A stretch of DNA of 64,000 bases from SZUA-22 sp963751695 (GCA_963751695.1 CAVVVP010000010.1:124001-188000), one strand, 5' to 3'. Counted from the first letter of the stretch, positions 1 to 8,970 are shown. Notes: generated from the letters alone by a model not told the origin. Numbers and translations are program-made.

Positions 1-345
1 CCAGGGCACGCAAGAGCACTTCTTAGCGTTTCGAATCCAGTTTATCAACTCGAAATACTAGATAAAATTATTAAAGATCAGATATCTGTTCGGGAAGCTG
101 AAAAATTAAGTCGTTCAAGTTCTCCAAAACCAAAGAAGAAAAGATCTACTCAGAATGAAAACTCTACTTTGGATTCAGCTGCTAATCGTGATCTTGAAAA
201 TAAACTTAGAGGTGTTCTAGGGACAAAGGTAACATGCAAACACAAAAAGGATGGGTCGGGAAACATTACCATCGAATATTATTCAATGGATGAACTTGAA
301 AGATTAATTGAACTAATTGATTCTATTGGTAAAAATTACTCCTAA
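1..345 (+). CDS. parB: ParB chromosome-partitioning protein, C-terminal part (5' end outside window)
   Basis: Open from the first base to TAA at 343-345 (114 residues). The fragment begins with GHARALL, the end of the ParB/Spo0J core. It continues with VREAEKL from the helical domain, a basic Lys/Arg/Ser-rich linker, and a C-terminal dimerisation region with LGTKV and ITIEYYSMDELERL. ParB binds parS sites as a CTP-dependent clamp and works with ParA/SMC in origin segregation; that is family knowledge. The catalytic core lies upstream of the window. Its 3' end overlaps the next gene by about 29 bp, which suggests co-transcription. Confidence 0.93.
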   Translation, partial: PGHARALLSVSNPVYQLEILDKIIKDQISVREAEKLSRSSSPKPKKKRSTQNENSTLDSAANRDLENKLRGVLGTKVTCKHKKDGSGNITIEYYSMDELERLIELIDSIGKNYS

Positions 346-835
346 AATATTATTTATAACTTTCATCTTAACCACTTCAATTTTTTCACAAGAGGAACCT
401 GATAGTAATAGGATCGTCCAAACAGAAGATTCAACTTTTGTCATGACTAAATCTCCTTGGGGTGCAGTGGGACGGAGTGCTTTACTTCCCGGTTGGGGAC
501 AGTTCTACAATGAATCTTACTGGAAGATTCCAATATTTTGGGGTGTAATGGGTTGGTTTGTTTATCTGTACGTCGATAATAATAAACTCTATAAGGAATA
601 CAGACACCTTTACTCAGAGAGTTTAGAAGAATTTCCAAACGGCAATCCAGATTACAAACAAGCTAGAGATTTTTATCGTGATCAGAGAGATCAGTGGGCT
701 CTCTTTTTAGGATTAACCTATTTTTTGAATTTGGTTGATGCATATGTAGACGCTCACTTATTTGATTTTAATGTTACAGAAAATTTGTACTATAGATCAC
801 CAGAATTACAATTGAAATTTTATTTTAACAGATAA
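317..835 (+). CDS. DUF5683 family exported/membrane protein
   Basis: 172 residues if started at TTG 317; TTG 326 in the same frame is an alternative, and there is no ATG before the signal sequence. The N-terminus is a hydrophobic signal peptide ending near IFSQ. The diagnostic segment is PGWGQFYNESYWKIPI followed by a hydrophobic stretch and NNKLYKEYR, typical of DUF5683 proteins found beside parB in the Bacteroidota/Ignavibacteria branch. Function is unknown; the small hydrophobic segments suggest envelope location. The start lies inside the end of parB, so translation is probably coupled. Confidence 0.8.
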   Translation: MILLVKITPKILFITFILTTSIFSQEEPDSNRIVQTEDSTFVMTKSPWGAVGRSALLPGWGQFYNESYWKIPIFWGVMGWFVYLYVDNNKLYKEYRHLYSESLEEFPNGNPDYKQARDFYRDQRDQWALFLGLTYFLNLVDAYVDAHLFDFNVTENLYYRSPELQLKFYFNR

Positions 836-837
836 TT

Positions 838-1536
838 ATGACGAATATAGTTAAATGCCCAAACTGCGAAACTGAGAACCATTTTTATAACCTCAATTGT
901 AATAAATGCGGATCTCTAATTAGAGAAAGAGTTGTTAATATTGATCTTTGGCACACAATAGGAAAAATTATTGAGGCTCCAAGTAAAGCTTTTAGAAATT
1001 TAATTTTCGCAGAAAATAAAAATTATGCTTTTTTTATTGCTATTTTTTTTTCTATTAAGCTTACATTTAATTCCTTTTATTTCCAAAGTTTAATTGGCAA
1101 AAATATAGACTTCCAAAACTTTTTGGGCATTAATATTCTTATCGGCGTTATTTTGTTTTTGGTCTTTTTTCTTTTAATAAGCTATTTCGAAAAAATAATT
1201 TTGAAAGTAAATAATGTACAAAGTAGATTCAAAGACAATTTCACAGTCTTGATTTATTCAAGCGTACCTCTTCTAATTGCACTTTTCATTTTTTTCCCTG
1301 TTGAGTATGCTCTCTTCGGTAAGTTCTGGCTCTTCTTTAATCCATCGCCTTATTTCATTAAACCAACACCAGCATATGTTTTCACAGGATTGGAAGCAAT
1401 TATTCTAGTATGGAATGTAATTCTCTTTTATTTTTTAGCTTATGTGCAAAGTAGAAATATATTATTCTCTGCCATTTATTCATTGGTAGTGATTACTCTG
1501 ATAGGATTGCTCTCTTTTACGATCCCATATTTATAG
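838..1536 (+). CDS. Zinc-ribbon membrane protein, Yip1-like
   Basis: 232 residues, starting at ATG 838 two bases after the previous stop. The N-terminus carries a zinc-ribbon pattern (Cys7, Cys10, Cys21, Cys24). A short amphipathic region with EAPSKAFRN follows, then about five hydrophobic segments (roughly residues 60-85, 95-120, 135-155, 175-200, 205-230). This architecture is that of bacterial YIP1-family integral membrane proteins; function is not established. The 3' end overlaps the convergent phosphatase gene by 20 bp. Assignment rests on architecture and is moderately sure. Confidence 0.65.
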   Translation: MTNIVKCPNCETENHFYNLNCNKCGSLIRERVVNIDLWHTIGKIIEAPSKAFRNLIFAENKNYAFFIAIFFSIKLTFNSFYFQSLIGKNIDFQNFLGINILIGVILFLVFFLLISYFEKIILKVNNVQSRFKDNFTVLIYSSVPLLIALFIFFPVEYALFGKFWLFFNPSPYFIKPTPAYVFTGLEAIILVWNVILFYFLAYVQSRNILFSAIYSLVVITLIGLLSFTIPYL

Positions 1537-2446
1537 AATTAATGTAATCGATGACTGCTCCATATCGTAGTCCACGTCCACTAGTATAAAGATAATCTTT
1601 AGATAAAAGTTCTAAGATATGAGACAAAATCATAGTACCAGCAAGAATTATATCTTGTCTCCCCTCAATAATTATCCCATACTTTTTCCGAATATCTTGT
1701 GGAGATAGGGGAGTAAATGAATTAATGAATTTAGTTAAATCATCTCTAGTTAATTTGTAACCTTCAACTTTTGTCTCAGAGAAGTCATTTAAGTTTTGCT
1801 TAGCTGCCGCAAGAGTAGTGGGAGTTCCAGCAACTGCAACAACTCGTGAATAAGAATTGCTAAGTGCTGTAACTTCTTTGAGTTTTGAGTGGATATAACT
1901 CTCAAATCCACTCATATCTCGTTTCTCAGATGATAATAAAGAATACTTTTCGGTCATTGTAACCACACCAATTGGGAAGCTTTTTTGGAATGAAATATCT
2001 GTCCCGACTCCATAAATTACTTCTGTACTTGCACCACCTATATCAATAATAATTAAGCTCTCATGACTGTCAAAACCACTTTGCGCACCAAGAAAAGATA
2101 AGAATGCCTCTCTTTCGCCTGGAATTATATTAACATTTAACTCAAATTCAGATTTGATTTTTTGTGTTATAAAATCAGCATTATTAGCAATTCTAAAAGC
2201 TTGGGTAGCGTTCACTATAATATGATCGCAATTATAATCTCTGATAGTAGAATTATATTCTTTTAAAACATTTAATAGAGAATCAATTGAAGAATCCACT
2301 ATAATGTTGGAACTATTCAATCCTTTACTAAGTCGTGGCATTCTATACAGGTTTAGAATGGGGGTGAGTTTTCTATTCTCTTTTCCAATTTCAGCAATTA
2401 ATAAAAGGACAGTATTAGATCCGATATCAATTGAAGCGATTTTCAT
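1517..2446 (-). CDS. Ppx/GppA family exopolyphosphatase-type phosphatase
   Basis: 309 residues, about the size of the short Ppx/GppA family that lacks the C-terminal HD domain. The ASKHA-fold phosphate-binding motifs are visible: DIGSNTVLLLIA near residue 6, IDIGGASTEVIYG in the middle, PIGVVTMTEKY after it and AGTPTTLAA. The family hydrolyses polyphosphate and/or pppGpp; which substrate applies cannot be told from sequence. It is convergent with the Yip1-like gene and divergent from the aroQ unit, with a 72-bp spacer. Confidence 0.88.
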   Translation of the reverse strand: MKIASIDIGSNTVLLLIAEIGKENRKLTPILNLYRMPRLSKGLNSSNIIVDSSIDSLLNVLKEYNSTIRDYNCDHIIVNATQAFRIANNADFITQKIKSEFELNVNIIPGEREAFLSFLGAQSGFDSHESLIIIDIGGASTEVIYGVGTDISFQKSFPIGVVTMTEKYSLLSSEKRDMSGFESYIHSKLKEVTALSNSYSRVVAVAGTPTTLAAAKQNLNDFSETKVEGYKLTRDDLTKFINSFTPLSPQDIRKKYGIIIEGRQDIILAGTMILSHILELLSKDYLYTSGRGLRYGAVIDYINSINMGS

Positions 2447-2518
2447 ATAGGTCTTTCTTTTATAAACATTTTAATTTAATTTTAAATTCTATAATAACTA
2501 TTATTTTACATTCAAATA

Positions 2519-2791
2519 ATGAAAATTAAAGAAAAAGAATTTGAGTCGATTCTGCAGGACTTAAAAGACATCGCTACACAGATGGGAGCAAAGATAAGAT
2601 TTGAAAGAGGTGATTTCAAAGGGGGTTATTGCATCCTGAAAGATAGTAAAGTAATAGTCATTAATAAACTTTCTAATTTACAAAGAAAGGTAATAATACT
2701 TTCAGCAGCTTTGAAAGAATTGGGAGTAGAAGATATTTATTTACCACCGAAAATTAGAGAAGTAATTGAAGAAATGGATGAGACAAAATGA
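2519..2791 (+). CDS. Small conserved-looking protein of unknown function
   Basis: 90 residues, highly charged, with no signal peptide or membrane segment. I do not recognise a domain. Its stop overlaps the aroQ start in an ATGA arrangement (2788-2791), so it looks like a real gene translationally coupled to aroQ rather than a chance ORF. The C-terminal part (KELGVEDIYLPPKIREVI) resembles a helical small-protein fold but supports no functional call. A TATAAT hexamer at 2490-2495 lies about 25 bp upstream of the ATG without a convincing -35 box. Confidence 0.6.
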   Translation: MKIKEKEFESILQDLKDIATQMGAKIRFERGDFKGGYCILKDSKVIVINKLSNLQRKVIILSAALKELGVEDIYLPPKIREVIEEMDETK

Positions 2792-3219
2792 AAATATTAG
2801 TTCTTAATGGACCTAATCTAAACATGCTTGGAGCACGAGAAAAATCCAACTACGGATCATTTAGTATTGCTGATATTCAGGCATTAATAGAAAATGAATT
2901 TCCTTCAGAAAATTTTGATTTCTTTCAAAGTAATTTGGAAGGAGAATTGATAGACAGAATACAAATTGCTAGTGATCAGTATGAAGGTCTTATAATTAAT
3001 CCTGGTGGATATGCTCATACTTCAGTTGCCATTCGAGATGCATTAGAACTTCTAACCATCCCAAAAGTGGAAGTCCACTTATCTAACATTTCAGAAAGAG
3101 AAGACTTTAGACATATATCTATAACCGCACCAAAAACAAATGGTTATGTATCTGGATTTAAGGAATTAAGTTATTTAGCTGGTGTTTACCTTCTTAAAAG
3201 ATTGAATAATAAAAATTAG
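2788..3219 (+). CDS. aroQ: 3-dehydroquinate dehydratase, type II
   Basis: 143 residues, normal for the dodecameric type II enzyme. It converts 3-dehydroquinate to 3-dehydroshikimate in the shikimate pathway. Visible active-site residues are Arg17 and the catalytic Tyr22 in the lid (NGPNLNMLGARE...YG), Asn71 in NPGGY, His77, the general acid His97 in EVHLSN, and Arg108. No other shikimate gene is nearby. It starts at an ATG overlapping the stop of the small upstream gene by 4 bp. Confidence 0.97.
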   Translation: MKILVLNGPNLNMLGAREKSNYGSFSIADIQALIENEFPSENFDFFQSNLEGELIDRIQIASDQYEGLIINPGGYAHTSVAIRDALELLTIPKVEVHLSNISEREDFRHISITAPKTNGYVSGFKELSYLAGVYLLKRLNNKN

Positions 3220-3321
3220 TATCTTGATCTAGGTCACAACTTTCAATCTGTAGAGTTATTAAACTTGCTTTTATATATCAGTTTAACTATTTTACTTCAA
3301 GTAATATCATAGGATTCTAAA

Positions 3322-3700
3322 ATGAAAGATTTTGGTCTTAAAGAAACTATACTACTCAATTAGTGAAGTTAGCAAACTCACTGGATTAGAACAGTACATA
3401 TTGAGATATTGGGAAACAGAGTTTGAACAATTAAATCCTGCTAAAAACCGTGCTGGCAATAGAATCTATACCAATAAGAATATTAAAATAATTCTTACCA
3501 TTAAAAAGTTACTTCGAGATCAAAAGTACACAATTGAAGGGGCGAAAAAAATTCTTACAGAAAATAATGAAAAGCAAATTTCTCCCAAAAGAAGTAAACC
3601 TGCAGAAATAAAAAACACCCCTAAAAATGAGCCTAAGTCAATTAAAGACGACCTTGAAGATATTCGGAAATTTTTAGTAGATTTAAGTTCTAAATTATAA
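3322..3700 (+). CDS. MerR-type HTH regulator (start disrupted by a 1-base indel, or TTG start at 3332)
   Basis: The body (frame open from TTG 3332 to TAA 3698-3700, up to 122 residues) has an N-terminal MerR-type winged helix: YYSISEVSKLTGL, then LRYWETEFEQLNP and RIYTNKNI. A Lys-rich linker and a short C-terminal helix follow, with no ligand-binding domain or metal-binding Cys. A better start is ATG 3322, preceded at 7-bp spacing by AGGA (3311-3314). Its frame reads MKDFGLK and then leaves the MerR frame. Removing one base at about 3343 (AAAGAAA) joins MKDFGLK directly to KLYYSIS. The target genes are unknown. Confidence 0.78.
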
Positions 3701-3705
3701 TCATT

Positions 3706-3780
3706 CGGAACGTGGCGCAGTCCGGTTAGCGTACTTGACTGGGGGTCAAGTGGTCGCGGGTTCAAATCCCGCCGTTCCGA
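3706..3780 (+). tRNA. tRNA-Pro (anticodon GGG)
   Basis: A cloverleaf folds cleanly. The acceptor CGGAACG (3706-3712) pairs with CGTTCCG (3773-3779), with discriminator A at 3780. The D-arm is GCGC-AGTCCGGTTA-GCGT. The anticodon stem CTTGA (3734-3738) pairs with TCAAG (3746-3750) around loop CTGGGGG, with anticodon GGG at 3741-3743. The T-arm GCGGG-TTCAAAT-CCCGC has the canonical TTC. CCA is not encoded. It sits six bases after the MerR-type gene stop. Confidence 0.95.
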
Positions 3781-3837
3781 CGTCGAGCTAATTTTTCATT
3801 CAAATCTACTTTTTATAATAAAATTCTTAAATATTCT

Positions 3838-5294
3838 ATTGACAAACCAACATGTAATTGTGGTGTATTTGGTATAAACGGCAATTCAAAGATCTTCCAA
3901 TGACAACTTATTTTGGACTTCATGCCTTTCAGCATAGGGGCAGGAAGCAAGCGGGATAACAGCATCATTTTTAAATGAGAATGAAAACAAAATTTAAGTT
4001 CATAAAGGAATTCGGACTTAGTATCGGATGTTTTTCTTGACGAATCATTTATAGCTAAAGAATTAAATTACAATAGTGCAATTGGGCACAACAGATATTC
4101 TACCTTCGGAGCATCCGATTCGAGAAAAATATTCAGCCATTTGTAGTTAATTACAGAGATGGAAATTTGGCAATTGCACATAATGGAAATCTTACAAATG
4201 GGAAGCTCTTAAGAAAAGAATTGAAAAAGATGGTGCAATCTTTCAAACTTCTAGTGACTCAGAAGTCATTCTCCACTTGATTGCGAGAAGAAGAAAAATA
4301 CTCAAGATAGATCAGATTAAAGAAGCATTGAAATCTTGAGGGAGCATATTAGTTTACTTATGATGACTGACATAGCCTTATAGCAGTGCGTGATCCTAAT
4401 GGAGTAAGACCATTGTGCTTAGGTAAAAAAGATGGAATCATTTATAATTGCATCTGAAACATGTGCATTAGATATTATTGCTGCTAATACATTAGAGATA
4501 TTGAACCAGGGGAGATCTTAGTTATTAATTCAATTCCTCTGAGCAATTGAAGACTTAATCTCGCATAAAATATGTAAAAATCCTAGCAAAAAAACATTGT
4601 GTATTTGAATATATATATTTTTCAAGACCTGATAGTAAAATATTCGATTCGAATGTTGACAAAATGCGAAGAAAATTAGGAAAGAATCTTAGCTTTAACA
4701 TCATCCTGTTAACCTGATAATCCAGATGGGAGAAGGTAATAGTGATAAGTGTCCCGGATAGTTCCAATACTGCTGCTATTGGGTATCAGAATCAATTAGA
4801 GAAATTGGGAATTCCTTCTAAATATGAAATTGGACTAATTAGAAGTCATTATATAGGTCGAACATTTATTACTACCGGCGCAAAAAAAGAGAGAAATTGG
4901 AGTCCGGATTAAATTTAATACTGTAAAAGGGGTTCTTGAAGATGAACAATAGTTTTAATCGATGATTCAATTGTGAGGGGAACAACATCAAAACAGTTAG
5001 TAAATTTATTAAAAGAGGCGGAGCAAAAGAAATACATCTTACGAATTTCTTCACCCCCAATTTTCAATCCTTGTTATTATGGAATGGATTTTCCATCAAA
5101 GGAAGAATTGATTGCAAATAGATTTCAGGAAATTTAAGGCGATTGAAAATTACTTAGGTGTCGATAGTCTAGAATATATGTCAATCGAAGAAATGCTTGA
5201 TTCAATGGTAGATCATGCTCCCGATCAATTCTGTACAGCTTGCTTCTCTGGTGACTATCCAATTAAAGTGAAAGACTTAGAATTAGAGAAGTAA
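3838..5294 (+). pseudogene. purF: Amidophosphoribosyltransferase, full length but broken by many frameshifts
   Basis: Joining the three forward frames reconstructs a complete glutamine PRPP amidotransferase, the first step of purine synthesis. From the N-terminus: CNCGVFGING, with the nucleophilic Cys at 3859-3861 after a short propeptide. Then MTTYFGLHAFQHRG, IGHNRYSTFGAS, LAIAHNGNLTNG, TSSDSEVILHLI, DPNGVRPL and the PRPP loop LIDDSIVRGTT (near 4955-4990). The end is intact from about 5112 with the Fe-S-type pair in FCTACFSGDYP. At least ten small indels are needed. Residue-level conservation between them is good and no segment is missing, so decay is either very recent or an artefact of the sequence. 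The initiation codon is not resolvable. Confidence 0.88.
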
Positions 5295-5394
5295 TGATAT
5301 GCTATATTTAGCTTTATAAAAAGAATGCTATAGTATTTTAATGAATTAAATTAATAATGGTTTATTGATATAAATTATATTGTATATGTGAGTG

Positions 5395-5979
5395 ATGTCA
5401 AAAATTAAATTTAAAAAACTGTTTACATATTCTAATTTTATTAGCTTCTTAAGAATAGTTTTAATAATTCCAACAATGTATTTGCTGGCAAATGTTGAGG
5501 AGCATGATTACTATAGATATCTTGTTTTAGTAATGTTTTTTCTTGCATACATTTCCGATATATTAGATGGATATTTAGCTCGGAAATTTGACGAAATTAG
5601 TGAATTAGGTAAGATAATTGATCCCCTCGCTGATAAATTGTTTGTACTAGCCGTAGTAATCCAATTGTATATTTACGGAGAAGTTTCTGCCTTCTATTTT
5701 TGGGTAATCATCCTTCGAGATATGGTTATTTTTACGGGTGGGATCATTGTTAGTGATATTATTGGAAAAGTGCTCCCATCAAATTTGTTGGGGAAAATGA
5801 CAGTATTTTCTATCGGTGTTTTCTTTATTGCAGTAGTAGCGGGAGCAAAAGAAATACCTTGGCTATATAACACACTTCAATATTTAAGTCTTTTATTTAG
5901 TGTAGCTTCAGTATTTGGCTACGCGATTCGCGCTTATGAGTCTATAAAATGGTATAAAAAAAATGGCAATTCTCAGTAA
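5395..5979 (+). CDS. pgsA: CDP-diacylglycerol--glycerol-3-phosphate 3-phosphatidyltransferase
   Basis: 194 residues from ATG 5395 (an in-frame GTG at 5392 is less likely). The CDP-alcohol phosphotransferase signature D-x2-DG-x2-AR-x8-G-x3-D-x3-D is exact: DILDGYLAR, then G, then D and D in GKIIDPLAD. Several hydrophobic membrane helices follow. It makes phosphatidylglycerol-phosphate at the inner membrane. PgsA is the best fit; other CDP-alcohol transferases (e.g. PssA) share the motif, but size and helix layout favour PgsA. It overlaps ftsY by 17 bp. Confidence 0.88.
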   Translation: MSKIKFKKLFTYSNFISFLRIVLIIPTMYLLANVEEHDYYRYLVLVMFFLAYISDILDGYLARKFDEISELGKIIDPLADKLFVLAVVIQLYIYGEVSAFYFWVIILRDMVIFTGGIIVSDIIGKVLPSNLLGKMTVFSIGVFFIAVVAGAKEIPWLYNTLQYLSLLFSVASVFGYAIRAYESIKWYKKNGNSQ

Positions 5980-6907
5980 TATAAATCTTAATAGACTTAA
6001 AGAAGGTCTCTCCAAAACAAAAGAGAAACTTTTCTCCGGTATCAGCGAGGCGATTAATACCAAAGCAGTTATAGATGAAGATATTTTAGATGACCTCGAG
6101 GAAATATTGATTTCAAGTGATATTGGAGCTGAAACAGCATTCAAAATAATTGAAAATACAAGAGCAGAGTTATATTATCTTAATGATAGATCTAAGGAAA
6201 ATATCCTTAGAACATTAAAAAAAGAAATGAGTGATATTCTTATAAAGTCCAATGATGAGACAACGAGCAAGTTTGAAGAAAAAATAAATGAGTCCAATCC
6301 GTTTGTTATCTTAGTAGTTGGTGTAAATGGTGCGGGAAAGACAACAACTATTGGTAAACTTGCATACAACTTTAAGCAGTCGGGCCTAAATGTTTTAATT
6401 GGTTCTGCGGATACATTTAGAGCGGCAGCAAACGAACAATTAGAGATTTGGGCAGAAAGAGCGGGTGTTGATATGGTTCAGAAAGCTCATGGCTCTGATC
6501 CATCATCAGTTGTGTATGAAACACTAAAAATGGCTGAGTTAAAAAAGAGTGATGTAGTTTTAATAGACACTGCGGGAAGATTACATACGAAAGCAAACCT
6601 GATGAAAGAGTTGGAGAAAATTAAAACTGTCATGAAAAAAATCTATCCACACGCTCCTAATGAAGTATTTTTAGTGGTTGACGGTAACTCTGGTCAAAAC
6701 GCATTAATCCAAGCAAATGAATTTTCTAAAGTATCGGAATTAACTGGTTTAATAGTTACAAAACTTGACGGTACTGCGAAAGGAGGAGTAATTTTTCAGA
6801 TAACTGCGCAACAGAAGATCCCAATTAGGTATATTGGTGTCGGGGAATCAATAACTGATCTGCAAAATTTTGATCCAGAAAAATTCATCGAAGCTTTATT
6901 CAATTAA
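5963..6907 (+). CDS. ftsY: Signal recognition particle receptor FtsY
   Basis: 314 residues, the short FtsY form lacking the long acidic A domain. A helical N domain (about 1-105) precedes the SRP-type GTPase. Motifs are GVNGAGKTTTIGKLA (P-loop), DTFRAAANEQL (insertion box), DTAGRLHTKANLM (G3) and TKLDGTAKGG (G4). FtsY docks Ffh-ribosome complexes at the membrane for co-translational insertion. The ATG at 5963 lies inside the pgsA end, so the pair is probably translationally coupled. Confidence 0.97.
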   Translation: MAILSNINLNRLKEGLSKTKEKLFSGISEAINTKAVIDEDILDDLEEILISSDIGAETAFKIIENTRAELYYLNDRSKENILRTLKKEMSDILIKSNDETTSKFEEKINESNPFVILVVGVNGAGKTTTIGKLAYNFKQSGLNVLIGSADTFRAAANEQLEIWAERAGVDMVQKAHGSDPSSVVYETLKMAELKKSDVVLIDTAGRLHTKANLMKELEKIKTVMKKIYPHAPNEVFLVVDGNSGQNALIQANEFSKVSELTGLIVTKLDGTAKGGVIFQITAQQKIPIRYIGVGESITDLQNFDPEKFIEALFN

Positions 6908-6922
6908 AGAAATTTATAATAG

Positions 6923-7837
6923 ATGATAAACATTGCAGTAATAGTAAATCCAGCGTCTGGAAAGGGAAGAGGCTTGAAATTCTTGAAGACATTTGAAGAC
7001 ACCTCGATACCATCTAATATAAAATTAACGAAATATATTACTGAATACCGTACACAAGCAACAGAGTTCGCATCTGAAATTGCCAATCATTTTGATCGAA
7101 TTATTATTGCAGGAGGAGATGGGACTATAAACGAATTTCTTAACGGTTATAATTCTGATCTTGGAATACCAATTGGGTTAATTCCAATCGGTAGTGGAAA
7201 TGACTTTGCAATATCGTTTACTGGAGATGATAGCACCTTTAAAAAAAACATAGATTATTTCCTTCACGATGATCTGAAATTTAAACAAGTTGATGTTGGT
7301 AATGTAATAATCAGAGAGTCAAATGGAAACATCATCAAAAAAAAATTTGTAAATAGTCTTGGAATTGGATTTGACGCCAGAGTTGCTTATTTGAACCAGA
7401 CAAATAAGTTCTTCAGTGGTTCTATGTCATATATTTTTGCCATACTACGTGCTTTTATGAATATGACTCAAATTGGATTCGAAGTAAAAATTGATGGTAA
7501 ATATGTGTTTTCTAAAAATGCACTGTTTTGTTCAATTGGAAATGGTGAATGTGTTGGAGGAGGCTTATATCTCACTTCTGGTGCAAGAATTGATGATGGT
7601 TTATTAGACCTTTCCATTGTTCAGTTAGATTCAAGATTGAAACTATTACAATTACTGCCAAAGGCTTCCGCAAATAACTTAATTGGAGTTAAGGAATTGA
7701 AACAGTGGAAGTTTCAGAATCTTGAAATTGACTTAGAAACTCCTTATTATACTCATGTAGATGGTGAGATGCTATCGACAATTAGTAAGAACGTAAAAGT
7801 TAACATATTAAAAAATTCTTTAACAATAATAATATAG
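6923..7837 (+). CDS. Diacylglycerol/lipid kinase family protein
   Basis: 304 residues with the complete DAGK catalytic fold: VNPASGKGRG at the N-terminus, the nucleotide motif GGDGTINEFLNG near residue 55, IPIGSGNDFA near 85, and the conserved C-terminal HVDGE. Members (YegS/DgkB/BmrU) phosphorylate lipids such as diacylglycerol; the exact substrate is not readable. The position after pgsA and ftsY, with 15 bp to ftsY, suggests a phospholipid/membrane operon. Confidence 0.9.
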   Translation: MINIAVIVNPASGKGRGLKFLKTFEDTSIPSNIKLTKYITEYRTQATEFASEIANHFDRIIIAGGDGTINEFLNGYNSDLGIPIGLIPIGSGNDFAISFTGDDSTFKKNIDYFLHDDLKFKQVDVGNVIIRESNGNIIKKKFVNSLGIGFDARVAYLNQTNKFFSGSMSYIFAILRAFMNMTQIGFEVKIDGKYVFSKNALFCSIGNGECVGGGLYLTSGARIDDGLLDLSIVQLDSRLKLLQLLPKASANNLIGVKELKQWKFQNLEIDLETPYYTHVDGEMLSTISKNVKVNILKNSLTIII

Positions 7838-7844
7838 ATACTGG

Positions 7845-8051
7845 ATGTTTTTTAAAAAAACTCGACATAGAGTATTCGATTACACTCCAAGGTTTTATGA
7901 TCCGGAAAAAGATGAAACAGAAAGGCGGAAAAGAAAATTAAGATTTACCTCCAATAGGTCATTAAAACAGAAAACTAAATCACCAGTTATCTGGATAATT
8001 ATTATTATAATGATTCTGTATCTTGTAATAAAATTTGGTAGTGGGGTATAA
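7845..8051 (+). CDS. Small single-pass membrane protein, unknown
   Basis: 68 residues. The N-terminal 45 residues are strongly basic and rich in Arg/Lys (ERRKRKLRF). A single very hydrophobic segment (about residues 49-64) contains a run of isoleucines, and a short tail follows. It starts 8 bp after the lipid kinase stop, so it is the probable last gene of the pgsA-ftsY unit. By the positive-inside rule the basic part should be cytoplasmic. No domain is recognised; it could aid a membrane complex, but nothing in the sequence shows that. Confidence 0.6.
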   Translation: MFFKKTRHRVFDYTPRFYDPEKDETERRKRKLRFTSNRSLKQKTKSPVIWIIIIIMILYLVIKFGSGV

Positions 8052-8113
8052 GTATTTGTTAGATGTAATTTTGGAATATAATAGTTTACATAATATACAT
8101 TATGCGACATATG

Positions 8114-8965
8114 TCAGTCATATTTAAAAAAACCTTCTTTTGTCTTTCTTCCAAGTTTATTTGCAGAAACCATCTTTTTAATTAATGGACATGGTCTGTA
8201 CTTTGAATCATTGTATCCTTCGTATAGTACATTTAGAATATTTAGACAAACATCTAGTCCAATAAAATCAGCTAAAGCTAATGGTCCCATCGGATGAGCC
8301 ATGCCAAGTTTCATAACAGTATCTATGTCCGTAGCATTTGAAACTCCTTCATAGAGTGCGAATATTGCTTCATTGATCATAGGCATTAAAATTCTGTTTG
8401 ATACAAATCCTGGATAATCTTGTACCTCAACAGGTATTTTATCAAGCTTTAATGAGAGATCCTTTATTATTTTAAAAGTCTCATCGGAAGTCGAATAACC
8501 TCTAATTATTTCAACAAGTTGCATAACTGGGACCGGATTCATAAAATGCATGCCAATGAATTTCTCAGCACGGATAGAATTTGATAGATCAGTAATTGAA
8601 ATTGATGAAGTATTTGTGGCAAATATCGATTTATGATCAACTAGTTTGTCAATTTTCTTCCATAAATCTTTTTTTGTCGCTAGGTCTTCAATAATTGCTT
8701 CAATCACCAAATCAGTTGATGCATCAATTTTATCAATTCCTACTATACACTCAATGTTTTGTAGCGCAGTGAATTTATCATTATTAGATATTAGCTCTTT
8801 TTTAAGTTGCCTGTCTAAATTAGACTCTATTGTCATTTTAGCAGAATTTAAGAGATCCTCATTTGTATCAATTAAATCAACATTAAAGTTCTTTAATGCA
8901 AAAACATGAGCAATTCCATTACCCATTGTACCAGCGCCAACTACAGAGATTTTTTTTATTTTCAT
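8114..8965 (-). CDS. 3-hydroxybutyryl-CoA dehydrogenase
   Basis: 283 residues, the single-domain-pair size of Hbd/PaaH/FadB2. The N-terminal Rossmann motif GAGTMGNGIAHVFA binds NAD(H). The catalytic His lies in HFMNPVPVMQLVEI, with the associated Glu in that segment and Asn in FVSNRILMPMINEA. It interconverts 3-hydroxyacyl-CoA and 3-oxoacyl-CoA. It lies 5 bp after the thiolase stop, so the two act in consecutive steps of short-chain acyl-CoA metabolism. The sequence does not show whether in breakdown or synthesis. Confidence 0.93.
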   Translation of the reverse strand: MKIKKISVVGAGTMGNGIAHVFALKNFNVDLIDTNEDLLNSAKMTIESNLDRQLKKELISNNDKFTALQNIECIVGIDKIDASTDLVIEAIIEDLATKKDLWKKIDKLVDHKSIFATNTSSISITDLSNSIRAEKFIGMHFMNPVPVMQLVEIIRGYSTSDETFKIIKDLSLKLDKIPVEVQDYPGFVSNRILMPMINEAIFALYEGVSNATDIDTVMKLGMAHPMGPLALADFIGLDVCLNILNVLYEGYNDSKYRPCPLIKKMVSANKLGRKTKEGFFKYD

Positions 8966-8970
8966 TTCTA

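Noticed and set aside
2467..2495. Promoter for the aroQ unit with TATAAT at 2490-2495
   Set aside because: No convincing -35 hexamer at a suitable distance; AT-rich spacers give such hexamers by chance.
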